A stretch of 64,000 nt of DNA, from assembly GCF_029542205.1 (NCBI RefSeq), contig NZ_CP113783.1, positions 2,657,001 through 2,721,000 of the forward strand. Direction: 5' to 3'. This document shows positions 46,900 through 56,142 of the stretch, piece after piece. The translations under genes were made by a program, and so were the position numbers. The stretch's first letter is position 1; every line of letters starts with the position of its first letter. This DNA comes from Pseudoxanthomonas sp. SE1 (GTDB lineage: Bacteria; Pseudomonadota; Gammaproteobacteria; Xanthomonadales; Xanthomonadaceae). The notes under the pieces were generated by a model. It searched no databases. It saw nothing but the letters and a program-made list of their open reading frames with translations, and was not told the origin of the DNA.

Positions 46900-46963
46900 C
46901 GTGCGCTATGCGCACGACCTCAATCCTGCCGGCATCGCGATGTCGTGCGCATAGCGCACGCTA
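46897..46963. repeat. Inverted REP pair shared by two convergent stop codons
   Basis: REP copies at 46897-46918 and 46942-46963 are exact reverse complements of 22 bases, built on TAGC-GTGCGCTATGCGCAC-GAC, with 23 bases between them. The outward-facing TAG of the left copy ends the RAYT gene and that of the right copy (CTA on the plus strand, 46961-46963) ends mltD. The whole 3' boundary between the two convergent genes is thus one BIME, which can also fold as a long hairpin in either transcript. Confidence 0.92.
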
Positions 46964-48541
46964 CTTCCCGCAGCTCTCCAACTTCAACTCCTGGCCCGGG
47001 CGCACCGCGTACGCTGGCGCCTTCAATTTGTTCGCCCGCGCAAGCTTCTTGAGGTCGCACTGGAAGCGCTGCGAAATACGGCCCAGCGTATCGCCCTTGG
47101 CAACGCGGTACTCGCGCGTCTGCTCTTTCTTGGGTTCCGCCGCCTGGGGTTCTCCGGTGGCGACCGTGGTCGGTACGCCCGCCACCGGCGTCACGTCGCC
47201 GACCGCGACACTGCCCGTTGGCAGCGCGCGCCGGATCGCGGCGGCAGGATCGGCATTGACCAGCGTGCGGGCCAGTTCGGCACGGGGACCGCTGACGCAA
47301 TGGCGGTTGTAGAGGCCCACGATGCGCGCATTGGCTTTCAGCGTGGTGCCGGCCGGGATCCAGCTTTCCGCCTGGTAACGAGGATTGAGGTTGCGCAGCG
47401 TGCGCATGTAACCCTCGCGCGTACCGCCATTGCCCAGGCAGATGGTCAACTCGTAGATGGATGCATCACGAGCGAGTTTCAGCGGGGCCGCCTGCGCACT
47501 GACCTTCGGGAACTCGAGCCCGTACTGGCGGGGGTGCAGGAACAGCCACGCCGCCGCGATCACCATCGGCACGTAGTCCCGCGTCTCGCCCGGGAATTGC
47601 CGGTAGACCACGTCATCCCAGAAGCCGAGGCCGGGGTTTTCGCGATAGACGCGCGCCGCGCGCCCTTCGCCACCGTTGTAGGCGGCCAACGCCAGTTCGA
47701 TGTTGTTGTTCAGTCCTCGCATACGCTCGTTCATGTAGGCCGCGCTGGCCTGCCCGGAGGCATACGGGTCATAACGCGTATCGAAGCCGCTGGCATCGCG
47801 GCCCAACCCGAAGCGGGCGCCGGTGTGGAACATGAACTGCATCGGCCCGGCCGCACCCGCGCGCGAGGTGGAATGCACGCGCCCGTTGGATTCCTTGGCC
47901 ATGATGCCGAACAGCAATGCTTCCGGCAGGCCGCTTCGCTCCCAAGCGGGGTACAGGTCCGAGCGCATGTTCTGGTAATTCTCGAAGCTGTCGATCAACG
48001 CCGGGCGCATGTCGGTCAGCCAGCGGCGGATGCCGGCCTGGACCGCCGGGTTGTACTCCACCATGCGATCGAATGCATGCCGCTGGTCGTTGAGCAACGC
48101 CGCGGTGCGCGCCGTCTCCGGCACCGGGGCGCCCGCTGCGATGGCGTGGTCGGTGCCGTCGTCCAGCGCATCGATCGCGTCGCCCTCGCCCGCATCATCT
48201 TCACCCTGCGCATCGGCGTTGCCCTTGAGCAGCCGCTTGTACGTTGCCAGCAAGGTGGGCACCTGGCAGCCGCGCTGCTTGATGCAGGCGTCCAGCACGT
48301 CCTCCATGTCCTCCAGCGCCGCGTCGCTCTCAGTTGCGCCGCGCGGATCGCTGTTGGCCACCAGCACCAGGCCATCGCGGTAGCGCTTCTCGGCGGCGGC
48401 CATGCGCTGTTCGAGCGCCTCAGCAGCAGCGCGGTCACGCGCGGACACCCGTTGGGCCAGTGAAACAGGCGAGACCAGCAGCAGGGAAAGGACGGCCGCA
48501 ACGGGCCAGTGGCGCAGACAGGCAGGAACCGCAAACGACAT
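46961..48541 (-). CDS. mltD: Membrane-bound lytic murein transglycosylase with LysM (MltD-like)
   Basis: Cleaves peptidoglycan glycan strands with formation of 1,6-anhydro ends. 526 residues: signal peptide (residues 1-29, ending VSLAQ), a helical N-terminal region, an SLT domain with catalytic E217 (GIMAKESNGRVHS) and AAGPMQFMFHTG, YNGGEGR, and one C-terminal LysM (EYRVAKGDTLGRISQRFQCD, ~478-523). E. coli MltD has two LysM repeats and a lipobox; here I see one LysM and no lipobox, so it may be periplasmic. The stop codon TAG belongs to a REP element. Divergent from the HerA-like gene. Confidence 0.92.
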   Translation of the reverse strand: MSFAVPACLRHWPVAAVLSLLLVSPVSLAQRVSARDRAAAEALEQRMAAAEKRYRDGLVLVANSDPRGATESDAALEDMEDVLDACIKQRGCQVPTLLATYKRLLKGNADAQGEDDAGEGDAIDALDDGTDHAIAAGAPVPETARTAALLNDQRHAFDRMVEYNPAVQAGIRRWLTDMRPALIDSFENYQNMRSDLYPAWERSGLPEALLFGIMAKESNGRVHSTSRAGAAGPMQFMFHTGARFGLGRDASGFDTRYDPYASGQASAAYMNERMRGLNNNIELALAAYNGGEGRAARVYRENPGLGFWDDVVYRQFPGETRDYVPMVIAAAWLFLHPRQYGLEFPKVSAQAAPLKLARDASIYELTICLGNGGTREGYMRTLRNLNPRYQAESWIPAGTTLKANARIVGLYNRHCVSGPRAELARTLVNADPAAAIRRALPTGSVAVGDVTPVAGVPTTVATGEPQAAEPKKEQTREYRVAKGDTLGRISQRFQCDLKKLARANKLKAPAYAVRPGQELKLESCGK

Positions 48542-48676
48542 CAGGTGAGCATCCAGAGTGTGAGTCGGGAGGGTAGCCCCCGCCGTGCACCCCGGGCAAG
48601 GTCGCGCGTCATGGAACGTTTCCCCGGATGCAGCATCCAGCCGCTAGAATCCGGGCATCATCACGCGAGGTTGAAC

Positions 48677-50179
48677 ATGGATCCCATCCTGCTGGGCAAG
48701 GGCGTCACGGACGACATTCCGGTCACGCTGCAACCGAAGTTCGGCAATCGCCACGGCCTGGTGGCCGGCGCCACCGGCACCGGAAAGACGGTCACCCTGA
48801 TGACGCTGGCCGAAGGCTTCTCGCGGATGGGCGTGCCGGTGTTCATGGCCGACGTGAAGGGCGACGTGGCCGGCCTGGCCGCCGCAGGCGATGGCAGCGA
48901 ACGCGTCATGCAGCGCGCGAAGGACATCGGCATCACCGACTACGCGCCGGGCACCAATCCGGTGATCTTCTGGGACCTGTACGGCAAGCTGGGCCACCCC
49001 GTCCGCACCACGGTCAGCGAGATGGGCCCCACCCTGCTCTCCCGCATCCTCGAACTCAACGACACGCAGAGCGGCGTGCTGGACATCGTGTTCAAGCTGG
49101 CCGACGACCGCGGCCTGTTGCTGCTCGACCTGGAAGACCTGCGCGCGCTGCTCGGCCTGGTCGCCGCCGAGCGCAAGGACATTTCCACCAGCTATGGCCT
49201 GGTCAGCACGCAGTCGGTCGGCGCCATCCAGCGCGCGCTGCTGCGGCTTGAGCAGGAAGGCGGCGAGATGTTCTTCGGTGAACCCGCGCTGGAACTGGCC
49301 GACCTGATGCGCACGAACACCGACGGCCGCGGCGTGATCGGCATCCTGGCCGCGGACCAGCTGATCCTGAAGCCGCGCCTGTATTCCAGCTTCCTGCTGT
49401 GGCTGCTGTCGGAGCTGTTCGAGACGCTGCCGGAAGTCGGCGACCTGGACAAGCCCAAGCTGGTGTTCGTCTTCGACGAAGCGCATCTGCTGTTCGACGA
49501 TGCGCCGGCCGCCCTGCAGCAACGCATCGAACAGGTCGTGCGCCTGATCCGCTCGAAGGGTGTAGGCGTGTATTTCTGTTCGCAGTTCCCCGACGACGTG
49601 CCCGACAACATCCTCGGCCAGCTGGGCAATCGCGTGCAGCATGCATTGCGCGCCTTCACCCCGCGCGACCAGAAGGCGGTGAAAACCGCCGCCGAAACGT
49701 TCGTGCCGAACCCGAAGCTGGACGTGGCCCAGGCCATCTCCAAACTGGGCACGGGCGAAGCGCTGGTTTCGACGCTGCAGGAGAAGGGCATCCCCTCGCC
49801 CGTGCAGCAGACGATGGTGTCGCCGCCGCGCTGCCGCATGGGTGCGATCAGCGAGGCCGAGCGGCAGCAGGTGCGCAACGGCAGTCCCGTGGGCGGGAAG
49901 TACGACACCGCCATCGACCGCGAATCCGCCGCCGAAATGCTGGCCAAGCGTGCGGAGTCGACGATGGAGGCCGCGAATGCGCCTGCCGCGAAGACAGAGA
50001 AGGACGATCCGGATGCCGGCGGCTTCGGCCAGACGGTGAAGGACGCGGTGTTCGGCACCAAGCGTCGCCAGGGCATGATCGAGACGATGGCCAAGCAGAC
50101 CACGCGCACCATCGGCACCAAGCTGGGCAACCAGATCGTGCGCGGCATCCTGGGCAGCATCTTCGGCGGTCGACGCTGA
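48677..50179 (+). CDS. HerA-like/DUF853 ATPase
   Basis: A 500-residue P-loop ATPase of the FtsK-HerA superfamily, similar to E. coli YjgR. Walker A is GATGTGKT (residues 31-38), Walker B LVFVFDEAHLLF (~260), with the DUF853-specific C-terminal region ending in a basic glycine-rich tail (GTKLGNQIVRGILGSIFGGR). The biological role of this group is unknown; DNA translocation is inferred from the superfamily. ATG at 48677 follows GCGAGGTTGAAC. The next gene starts five bases after its stop. Confidence 0.9.
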   Translation: MDPILLGKGVTDDIPVTLQPKFGNRHGLVAGATGTGKTVTLMTLAEGFSRMGVPVFMADVKGDVAGLAAAGDGSERVMQRAKDIGITDYAPGTNPVIFWDLYGKLGHPVRTTVSEMGPTLLSRILELNDTQSGVLDIVFKLADDRGLLLLDLEDLRALLGLVAAERKDISTSYGLVSTQSVGAIQRALLRLEQEGGEMFFGEPALELADLMRTNTDGRGVIGILAADQLILKPRLYSSFLLWLLSELFETLPEVGDLDKPKLVFVFDEAHLLFDDAPAALQQRIEQVVRLIRSKGVGVYFCSQFPDDVPDNILGQLGNRVQHALRAFTPRDQKAVKTAAETFVPNPKLDVAQAISKLGTGEALVSTLQEKGIPSPVQQTMVSPPRCRMGAISEAERQQVRNGSPVGGKYDTAIDRESAAEMLAKRAESTMEAANAPAAKTEKDDPDAGGFGQTVKDAVFGTKRRQGMIETMAKQTTRTIGTKLGNQIVRGILGSIFGGRR

Positions 50180-50183
50180 TCGC

Positions 50184-50588
50184 ATGCGCATGAAACGGCT
50201 TTTCGTCGTGCCGGGCGTCGCCGTGTCGCTGGCGGCTTCGGCCGCCAGCCCGACACCGGCGGCCTTCGCCGGTCCGTTCTTCGGCAGCCTGCCGTCCACC
50301 GGCTGCGTGATGCAGAACGTGTTGCTGGACCTGCGCGCCGACGGACGCTACACCCTGCAGGCGCACTGCCAGGACGACCTGCACGCCGCACCGGCACGTG
50401 CCGGCCGCTGGTCGGTGACGTGGAATGGCACCTGCGTGCAGCTCACGCCGGACGATGACCAGCCGACGCAGGAATTCGCCATCCATGACGACGACCTGCT
50501 GGTGCTGACCTTGGGCAGTTGCATCGAACCGGTCGAAGACCCGCGCGGGCGCACGCTGCGGCGCGCGGACACCGCCGGGGATCGCTGA
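50184..50588 (+). CDS. Small exported NlpE-like protein
   Basis: A 134-residue protein with an N-terminal signal peptide ([20 protein letters not shown], cleavage near 29, no lipobox). The mature part resembles the NlpE N-terminal (copper-resistance/META-like) barrel: [39 protein letters not shown]. Four cysteines (41, 62, 84, 113) could form two disulfides in the periplasm; the C-x2-C of NlpE is not present. It sits between the ATPase and greB, four and one bases away, in an operon-like run. Function unknown; envelope stress or metal sensing is only a guess. Confidence 0.75.
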   Translation: MRMKRLFVVPGVAVSLAASAASPTPAAFAGPFFGSLPSTGCVMQNVLLDLRADGRYTLQAHCQDDLHAAPARAGRWSVTWNGTCVQLTPDDDQPTQEFAIHDDDLLVLTLGSCIEPVEDPRGRTLRRADTAGDR

Positions 50589-50589
50589 G

Positions 50590-51093
50590 GTGTCGCGCTG
50601 GCGCCCGCCGGGCGAGAAAAGCACCGCCCTGATCACCCGCGAGGGCCATGACCGCCTGAAGGCGGAACTGGACGATCTGTGGCGCGCGCGTCGTCCGGAG
50701 GTGGTCAAAGCCCTGGCCACCGCCGCGGCCGAAGGCGACCGCTCGGAAAACGCCGAGTACACCTACCGCAAGAAGCAGCTGGGCGAAATCGACCGTCGCG
50801 TGCGCTACCTGAGCAAGCGGCTGGAAGCGCTGCGGGTGGTCGACACCGCGCCCAGCGATCCGGAGGCGGTGTTCTTCGGCGCGACGGTGGAACTGGAGAA
50901 CCTCGCCAGCGGCGAGAGCTCGCGCTATCGCATCGTCGGTCCCGACGAAACCGACCCCGTGCGCGGCTGGATCAGCATCGATTCGCCGCTGGCGCGTGCG
51001 CTTCTGAAGAAACGCATCGACGATGAATTCTCGGTCGAATTGCCCGGCGGCATCACCCGCTTCGTGCTGGTGGATGTCAGCTACGCGGGCTGA
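50590..51093 (+). CDS. greB: Transcription elongation factor GreB
   Basis: Rescues backtracked RNA polymerase by stimulating transcript cleavage. 167 residues: N-terminal coiled coil with the acidic tip D50/E53 ([20 protein letters not shown]) and the C-terminal FKBP-like domain ([20 protein letters not shown]). The conserved RR(L/V)[14 protein letters not shown] stretch favours GreB over GreA. The start is GTG at 50590, one base after the preceding stop, so translation is probably coupled. Converges on the DUF3025 gene. Confidence 0.94.
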   Translation: MSRWRPPGEKSTALITREGHDRLKAELDDLWRARRPEVVKALATAAAEGDRSENAEYTYRKKQLGEIDRRVRYLSKRLEALRVVDTAPSDPEAVFFGATVELENLASGESSRYRIVGPDETDPVRGWISIDSPLARALLKKRIDDEFSVELPGGITRFVLVDVSYAG

Positions 51094-51096
51094 TGC

Positions 51097-51924
51097 TCAC
51101 CAGGGCCGCGGATACACGCGACGCTCCCGCAGCGGCCTGAAGTAGTCCGCCTGCGCGTAGAACGCCTCGCACTGTTCCGCGTGCCACCCGGGGATGCCTG
51201 CCAGGGGCAACGGACGAAGCTCTGACGGCGCGGCGAGGGTCGCACCCGCCGCCATCGATTCGGCCACGTGCGCGACACCGTCGGCCAGATCACCGGGCAC
51301 CACCAGGCACTTGCCGACCAGCAGGCGTCCCGGCACCAACGCCTGCTCCATCAACGCGTGACCGACCACCGCCACCACCGCGATGCCACCGTCGCGCCAG
51401 CGCCCGGCATTCGCATGGAACAGGGCCTGCCAGTCGTGCCGGTCCCACAGGTCGAGCAGGCTGGTGTCGCGCAGCTGCACGATGACACCGCTTTCATCGA
51501 ACTGGGTGAGGGCCTGCTGCGCAGGACCGCGCTCTCGCGTGCCCCATCGCGCGACTTCGCGGCACTGCTGCCGGTTGAGCGCTTGTTTGAGGATCGGATG
51601 ACGCATCCAGACCATCGCGTTGAACAGGTCATGCCAGTTCTCCGCCCGCGTGGCGATGCGCCCCTGCGCGATGCGTGCCTCGTAGTGCAACCCGTCGGCG
51701 AGCAAGGCCGCGTCCTGCATCACGAAGCGAGGCCCCGAGAGCGGCATCCGCGCATTGAGGTCCTCGATATCGGGCCATCGTGCGGCCGTCACCAGGTCCA
51801 GATATTCGCCAAAGCCCTCGAACAAGGGATGCCGGAAACGCGCGGCATCCACCTGTTCACGCAAGGGGGCGACGAAACGACGCCGGCCAGTGCCCGCGTG
51901 TGCTCCTGTCGTGGGCGCGGTCAC
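51097..51924 (-). CDS. DUF3025 domain-containing protein
   Basis: A 275-residue protein of the DUF3025 family, recognised by [19 protein letters not shown] and the C-terminal [20 protein letters not shown]. No catalytic motif, signal peptide or membrane segment is evident, so it is probably cytoplasmic. Its ATG overlaps the rimO stop codon (51921-51924), so it is co-translated with rimO. Family function is unknown. Confidence 0.85.
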   Translation of the reverse strand: MTAPTTGAHAGTGRRRFVAPLREQVDAARFRHPLFEGFGEYLDLVTAARWPDIEDLNARMPLSGPRFVMQDAALLADGLHYEARIAQGRIATRAENWHDLFNAMVWMRHPILKQALNRQQCREVARWGTRERGPAQQALTQFDESGVIVQLRDTSLLDLWDRHDWQALFHANAGRWRDGGIAVVAVVGHALMEQALVPGRLLVGKCLVVPGDLADGVAHVAESMAAGATLAAPSELRPLPLAGIPGWHAEQCEAFYAQADYFRPLRERRVYPRPW

Positions 51925-53282
51925 AGCACCTTGAGATCGAGCGGCGTGCCCGCCGTTCCGGCGATGGCATCACCGATCAGGTCGTGCTCGTCGCTTTCGG
52001 TGATCTCCACGTCGACGAACTGGCCGACGCGCAAACCCAGCTCGCCGCCATTCTGGATGTGCACCAGGCCGTCGATCTCCGGCGCATCGGCCTTCGAGCG
52101 CGCCACGGCGATGTCGTCCTCGATCAGGTCCACCAGGCACTGCTGCACGGTGCCGATCTTGGCCTCCAGACGCGCGGCGGAGATCTCCGCCTGCTTCTCC
52201 ATGAAGCGCGCCAGGCGCTCCTGCTTGACCTCTTCCGGCACCGGATCCGGCAGCAGGTTCGCGGCGGCGCCTTCGACCGGCGAATAGGCGAATGCACCGA
52301 CGCGATCCAATTGCGCTTCGTCGAGGAACTGCAACAGCTCCTCGAACTCCTGGTCCGTCTCACCCGGGAAGCCAACGATGAAGGTCGAGCGCAGGGTGAT
52401 GTCGGGGCAGATGGAACGCCAGCGCTTCACCCGCTCCAGCGTCTTGTCGACGGCGCCGGGGCGCTTCATCAGCTTGAGGATGCGCGGGCTGGCATGCTGG
52501 AACGGGATGTCCAGGTACGGCAGCACTTTGTTCTCGGCCATCAGCGGAACCACGTCGTCGACGTGCGGATACGGGTACACGTAGTGCAGGCGTACCCAGG
52601 CATCGAGTTCGCCCAGCCCTTCGCACAGTGCCTTCATCCGCGTCTGGTACGCCTTGCCGCGCCATTCGCGCTCGGCGTACTTCACGTCCACGCCGTAGGC
52701 GGAGGTGTCCTGCGAGACCACCAGCAATTCCTTCACCCCTCCGCGCACCAGGCGCTCGGCCTCGCGCAGCACGTCATCGACCGGGCGCGACACCAGATCG
52801 CCACGCATCGACGGGATGATGCAGAAGCTGCACCGGTGGTTGCAGCCTTCGGAGATCTTCAGATAGGCGTAATGCCGCGGCGTCAGCTTGATGCCGTAGT
52901 CCGGCACCAGGTCGACGAAGGGGTCGTGCTTCGGCGGCAGCGCTTCGTGCAGCGCTTCCATCACGCTCTGGTAGTCCTGCGGACCGCTGATCGCCAGCAC
53001 GTCGGGGTACTGCTCGCGGATCTGCTCCGGGCGCTTGCCCAGGCAACCGGTGACGATGACCTTGCCGTTCTGGTTCATCGCCTCGCCGATGGCGTCCAGC
53101 GATTCGGCCACCGCGGAATCGATGAAGCCGCAGGTGTTCACCACCACCACGTCCGCCGCGTCGTAGGTCGGCACGATGTCGTATCCCTCCACGCGGAGCT
53201 GGGTGAGGATGCGTTCGGAGTCGACCAGGGCCTTCGGGCAGCCGAGGCTGACGAAGCCCACCTTGGGGTTCTGCAGGGACAT
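51921..53282 (-). CDS. rimO: Ribosomal protein S12 methylthiotransferase
   Basis: Radical-SAM enzyme that methylthiolates Asp89 of ribosomal protein S12. 453 residues: UPF0004 domain with its three cluster cysteines ([28 protein letters not shown]), the radical-SAM motif [15 protein letters not shown], and a C-terminal TRAM domain (ending [19 protein letters not shown]). The [10 protein letters not shown] wording marks RimO rather than MiaB. It is divergent from the dienelactone hydrolase gene and overlaps the DUF3025 gene. Confidence 0.97.
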   Translation of the reverse strand: MSLQNPKVGFVSLGCPKALVDSERILTQLRVEGYDIVPTYDAADVVVVNTCGFIDSAVAESLDAIGEAMNQNGKVIVTGCLGKRPEQIREQYPDVLAISGPQDYQSVMEALHEALPPKHDPFVDLVPDYGIKLTPRHYAYLKISEGCNHRCSFCIIPSMRGDLVSRPVDDVLREAERLVRGGVKELLVVSQDTSAYGVDVKYAEREWRGKAYQTRMKALCEGLGELDAWVRLHYVYPYPHVDDVVPLMAENKVLPYLDIPFQHASPRILKLMKRPGAVDKTLERVKRWRSICPDITLRSTFIVGFPGETDQEFEELLQFLDEAQLDRVGAFAYSPVEGAAANLLPDPVPEEVKQERLARFMEKQAEISAARLEAKIGTVQQCLVDLIEDDIAVARSKADAPEIDGLVHIQNGGELGLRVGQFVDVEITESDEHDLIGDAIAGTAGTPLDLKVL

Positions 53283-53428
53283 GGGAGTACGGCGGCGGCG
53301 TGTACGGGGCGCGGATTATAGCCCCCGGGCATCGGTAGGCCGGGCCGGACCGTTCAGGCGGTGCTCCCTGCACACCGCTCTACCGGGCGGCGCCTACACT
53401 GTCCTGCCCTCACGAACGGACCCCGCGC

Positions 53429-54088
53429 ATGGGCCAGTGGCTGCCTTTCGAATCCCCGCACGGCCGCATCCACGCCTGGCGGGCCGATCCCGAGGGCCCA
53501 CCGCGCGGTGCACTGGTCGTGGTGCAGGAGATCTTCGGCGTCAATCCGCATATCCGCACCGTGGCCGAAGGATTTGCGCGCGAGGGCTATGTCGCGCTGG
53601 CACCAGCCTACTTCGACCCGGTCGAGCTCGGCGTGGAACTGGACTACGACGCCGATGGCATCGCGCGCGGCAAGGCCCTGATCACTGCATTGGGCCTGGA
53701 ACGCGCGTCGGACATCACCCGCGCCGCGGCTGATGCGCTGGCGGGCCACGGCAGGGTCGGCACCGTGGGCTATTGCTGGGGCGGCACCGTCGCGCTGCTC
53801 GCCGCGCTGCGGCTGGGCCTGCCGTCGGTCAGCTACTACGGCGCGCGCAACCTGCCGTTCCTGGATGAGACGCCGCAGGCGGCGGTGATGTTCCACTTCG
53901 GCGAACAGGATGCCTCCATCCCGCCGGACATGGTGCAGGCGCATCGCGACGCGCTACCGCAGATGGCGGTTCACACCTATCCCGCCGGACACGGGTTCAA
54001 CTGCGACCTGCGGGCCGACTATGATCCCGCCAGTGCACAGATCGCGCGCCAGCGCACGCTCGATTTCTTCAGGACCCATCTTTCATGA
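53429..54088 (+). CDS. Dienelactone hydrolase family protein
   Basis: An alpha/beta hydrolase of 219 residues with the dienelactone-hydrolase triad C116 (GYCWGGT), D161 (GEQDASIP), H188 (AGHGFNC) and the supporting E34 (VVQEIFGVN). There is no signal peptide, so it is cytoplasmic. First gene of an overlapping run with the HIT and pxp genes; no aromatic-degradation neighbours are present, so chloroaromatic catabolism is unlikely and the substrate remains open. Confidence 0.93.
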   Translation: MGQWLPFESPHGRIHAWRADPEGPPRGALVVVQEIFGVNPHIRTVAEGFAREGYVALAPAYFDPVELGVELDYDADGIARGKALITALGLERASDITRAAADALAGHGRVGTVGYCWGGTVALLAALRLGLPSVSYYGARNLPFLDETPQAAVMFHFGEQDASIPPDMVQAHRDALPQMAVHTYPAGHGFNCDLRADYDPASAQIARQRTLDFFRTHLS

Positions 54089-54492
54089 GCGACTTCGTCC
54101 TCGACCCGCGATTGGCCGCCGACAGTGTTTTCATCGCCGACGGCCCGCTGTCGCAGGTGCGGCTGATGGACGACACCCGCTTCCCCTGGCTGGTGCTGGT
54201 GCCGCGCGTCGCCGACGTCACCGAATGGCTGGAGCTGGACGGCGGCCAACAGCGCCTGCTGCTGGCGGAAATCAACCAGGCGGGCAACCTGATCCGCGCG
54301 CAGGACGGCGTGCAGAAACTCAACATCGGCGCGCTCGGCAACATCGTGCGGCAACTGCATGTCCATCTGGTCGGACGGCATGACGGTGATGCGGCATGGC
54401 CAGGACCGGTGTGGGGCAGCGGCGCGATGGTCCGGCACACCCCCGGCGCGTTGGCTGATGAAGTCGCGCGCTGGCAGCACCGGCTGCGATGA
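54085..54492 (+). CDS. HIT domain protein with altered triad
   Basis: A 135-residue histidine-triad family nucleotide hydrolase/transferase. The family motif H-x-H-x-H-x-x reads QLHVHLVGRHDGD, so H92 and H94 are present but the third His is Val96. The second His is the nucleophile in Fhit/Hint proteins, so activity may persist. It overlaps the hydrolase upstream and pxpB downstream by four bases each. Substrate unknown. Confidence 0.9.
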   Translation: MSDFVLDPRLAADSVFIADGPLSQVRLMDDTRFPWLVLVPRVADVTEWLELDGGQQRLLLAEINQAGNLIRAQDGVQKLNIGALGNIVRQLHVHLVGRHDGDAAWPGPVWGSGAMVRHTPGALADEVARWQHRLR

Positions 54493-55187
54493 GCGGCCCC
54501 CAGATCGAACGGCTGGGCGATGATGCGCTGCTGCTGCGCTTCGGCGATGGCATCGACGACGCCACCAATCAGCGTGTGCACGCCCTGGCCCGTCACCTGC
54601 GTTCCCTATCACCCGCATGGTTGCGCGACCTGGTGCCGGCCTATGCCAGCCTCGGCGTGTTTTTCGACAGCACCTGCATGCCGGGCGACGATCCCCATGC
54701 CGTGATCGCGGAAGCCGTGACCGCCAGGGTGGACCCGCCGGCGCCCCTCGGGAACGCGACACCCACACTCCACGACATCCCGGTGTGCTACGGCGCTGGC
54801 TTCGGCGAGGACCTCGCGACGGCCGCGCGTGAACTGGGGCTGGAGGAAACCGAGCTGATCGCACGCCACAGCGCGCCGCGCTATCGCGTCGCGATGCTCG
54901 GCTTCGCGCCGGGATTCCCGTACCTGCTGGGGCTGGATCCGGCGCTCGCGCTGCCGCGGCTGGCGACACCGCGCGCACGGGTGCCGGCCGGTTCCGTGGC
55001 CGTGGGCGGCGCGCAGACCGGCATCTATCCGCATGCGGGGCCCGGCGGCTGGCGCCTGTTCGGGCGCACGCCGCTGACCTTGTTCGATGCACGGCGCGAG
55101 GCGCCCTCGCTGCTGCTGCCCGGTGATGAAGTCCGTTTCGTACCGATCGATGCACACGCCTTCGCCGCACTGGCGGGCGAGCCATGA
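54489..55187 (+). CDS. pxpB: 5-oxoprolinase subunit B
   Basis: One of three subunits of the ATP-dependent prokaryotic 5-oxoprolinase that opens pyroglutamate to glutamate. 232 residues with the KipI-family signatures GFAPGFPYLLGLDP and RVPAGSVAVGGAQTGIYP and the C-terminal LFGRTPLTLFD. The ATG overlaps the HIT gene stop and its own stop overlaps pxpC (55184-55187), giving strict coupling. Confidence 0.95.
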   Translation: MSGPQIERLGDDALLLRFGDGIDDATNQRVHALARHLRSLSPAWLRDLVPAYASLGVFFDSTCMPGDDPHAVIAEAVTARVDPPAPLGNATPTLHDIPVCYGAGFGEDLATAARELGLEETELIARHSAPRYRVAMLGFAPGFPYLLGLDPALALPRLATPRARVPAGSVAVGGAQTGIYPHAGPGGWRLFGRTPLTLFDARREAPSLLLPGDEVRFVPIDAHAFAALAGEP

Positions 55188-56122
55188 GCCGCTGGGAAGT
55201 GTTGTCGCCGGGCGTACAGACCACCGTGCAGGACCAGGGGCGCACCGGCTGGCGTCACCTGGGCGTGGCACGCGCTGGCGCACTGGACCCGTCCGCGCTC
55301 GCATTGGCCAATCGGCTGGTCGGCAACGCGGAATCCTGCGCGGGGCTGGAAATCGTGCTGCGGGGGCCACGCCTTCGCCTGCCCCGGCCTGCCGACATCG
55401 CGCTGGTCGGTGCACACGTGCGTGCCTCGTGGAACGACGTGCCGTTGCCGATGGGCCGCCCGATCCGAGTCCCCGCCGGGGAACTGACGCTCGGCGCGGT
55501 ACGCGACGGCGCGCGCGCCTGGCTGGCAATGACCGGCGGCATGGATGTCGCGCCGACACTGGGCAGCCGCAGCACCGACCTGCGTGGGGGCTTCGGCGGT
55601 CATGAAGGGCGTGCCTTGCGTGCTGGCGACCTGTTGCCTGCCGGCAGCACACATGATGCCGCCTCGCAGCCGCGGTTTCCCGCCTGGTGGATAGATCCCG
55701 ACGATCCGTGGACCGTGGATCGGCACGTGCTTCGCTATGTCCCGTTGCATCACGCTGCAGCGTCGGCGCTCGGCACGCAGCGCTGGCGTGTCCATCCGAA
55801 CAGCAACCGGCAGGGCCTTCGACTGGACGGGGCACCGCTCGAAGCGCAGGACGGCAGTGGCGTCTCCGAGCCGGTGGCGGTGGGCACGCTGCAACTTCCT
55901 CCCGACGGGCAACCGATCCTGTTGCTCGCCGATGCACAGACGGTGGGCGGTTACCCACGGCTGGGCCATGTGATCGCCTGCGACCTGGGCCGGGCGGCAC
56001 AGCTGCGACCCGGCGAATCGGTCCACTTCGAGCCCATCGAACTGCGGCAAGCCCGCGCACTCGCGCTCGGGTACCAGCACCGGCTGGCGCGATTGCGGCT
56101 GGCCATCGCGCAACGCCTGTAA
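55184..56122 (+). CDS. pxpC: 5-oxoprolinase subunit C
   Basis: Biotin-dependent-carboxylase-like (KipA) subunit of 5-oxoprolinase. 312 residues, with the opening signature SPGVQTTVQDQGRTGWRHLG, the NRLVGNAESCAGLEI segment and the closing VGGYPRLGHVIACDL. It functions as a complex with PxpB and PxpA. It starts in overlap with pxpB and ends 20 bases before pxpA. Confidence 0.95.
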   Translation: MSRWEVLSPGVQTTVQDQGRTGWRHLGVARAGALDPSALALANRLVGNAESCAGLEIVLRGPRLRLPRPADIALVGAHVRASWNDVPLPMGRPIRVPAGELTLGAVRDGARAWLAMTGGMDVAPTLGSRSTDLRGGFGGHEGRALRAGDLLPAGSTHDAASQPRFPAWWIDPDDPWTVDRHVLRYVPLHHAAASALGTQRWRVHPNSNRQGLRLDGAPLEAQDGSGVSEPVAVGTLQLPPDGQPILLLADAQTVGGYPRLGHVIACDLGRAAQLRPGESVHFEPIELRQARALALGYQHRLARLRLAIAQRL

Positions 56123-56142
56123 GGCTGGGGTACGCTCATCGC

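Noticed and set aside
46097..46963. CRISPR array
   Set aside because: The repeats are palindromic REPs of alternating orientation and irregular spacing beside a RAYT gene, with no cas genes.
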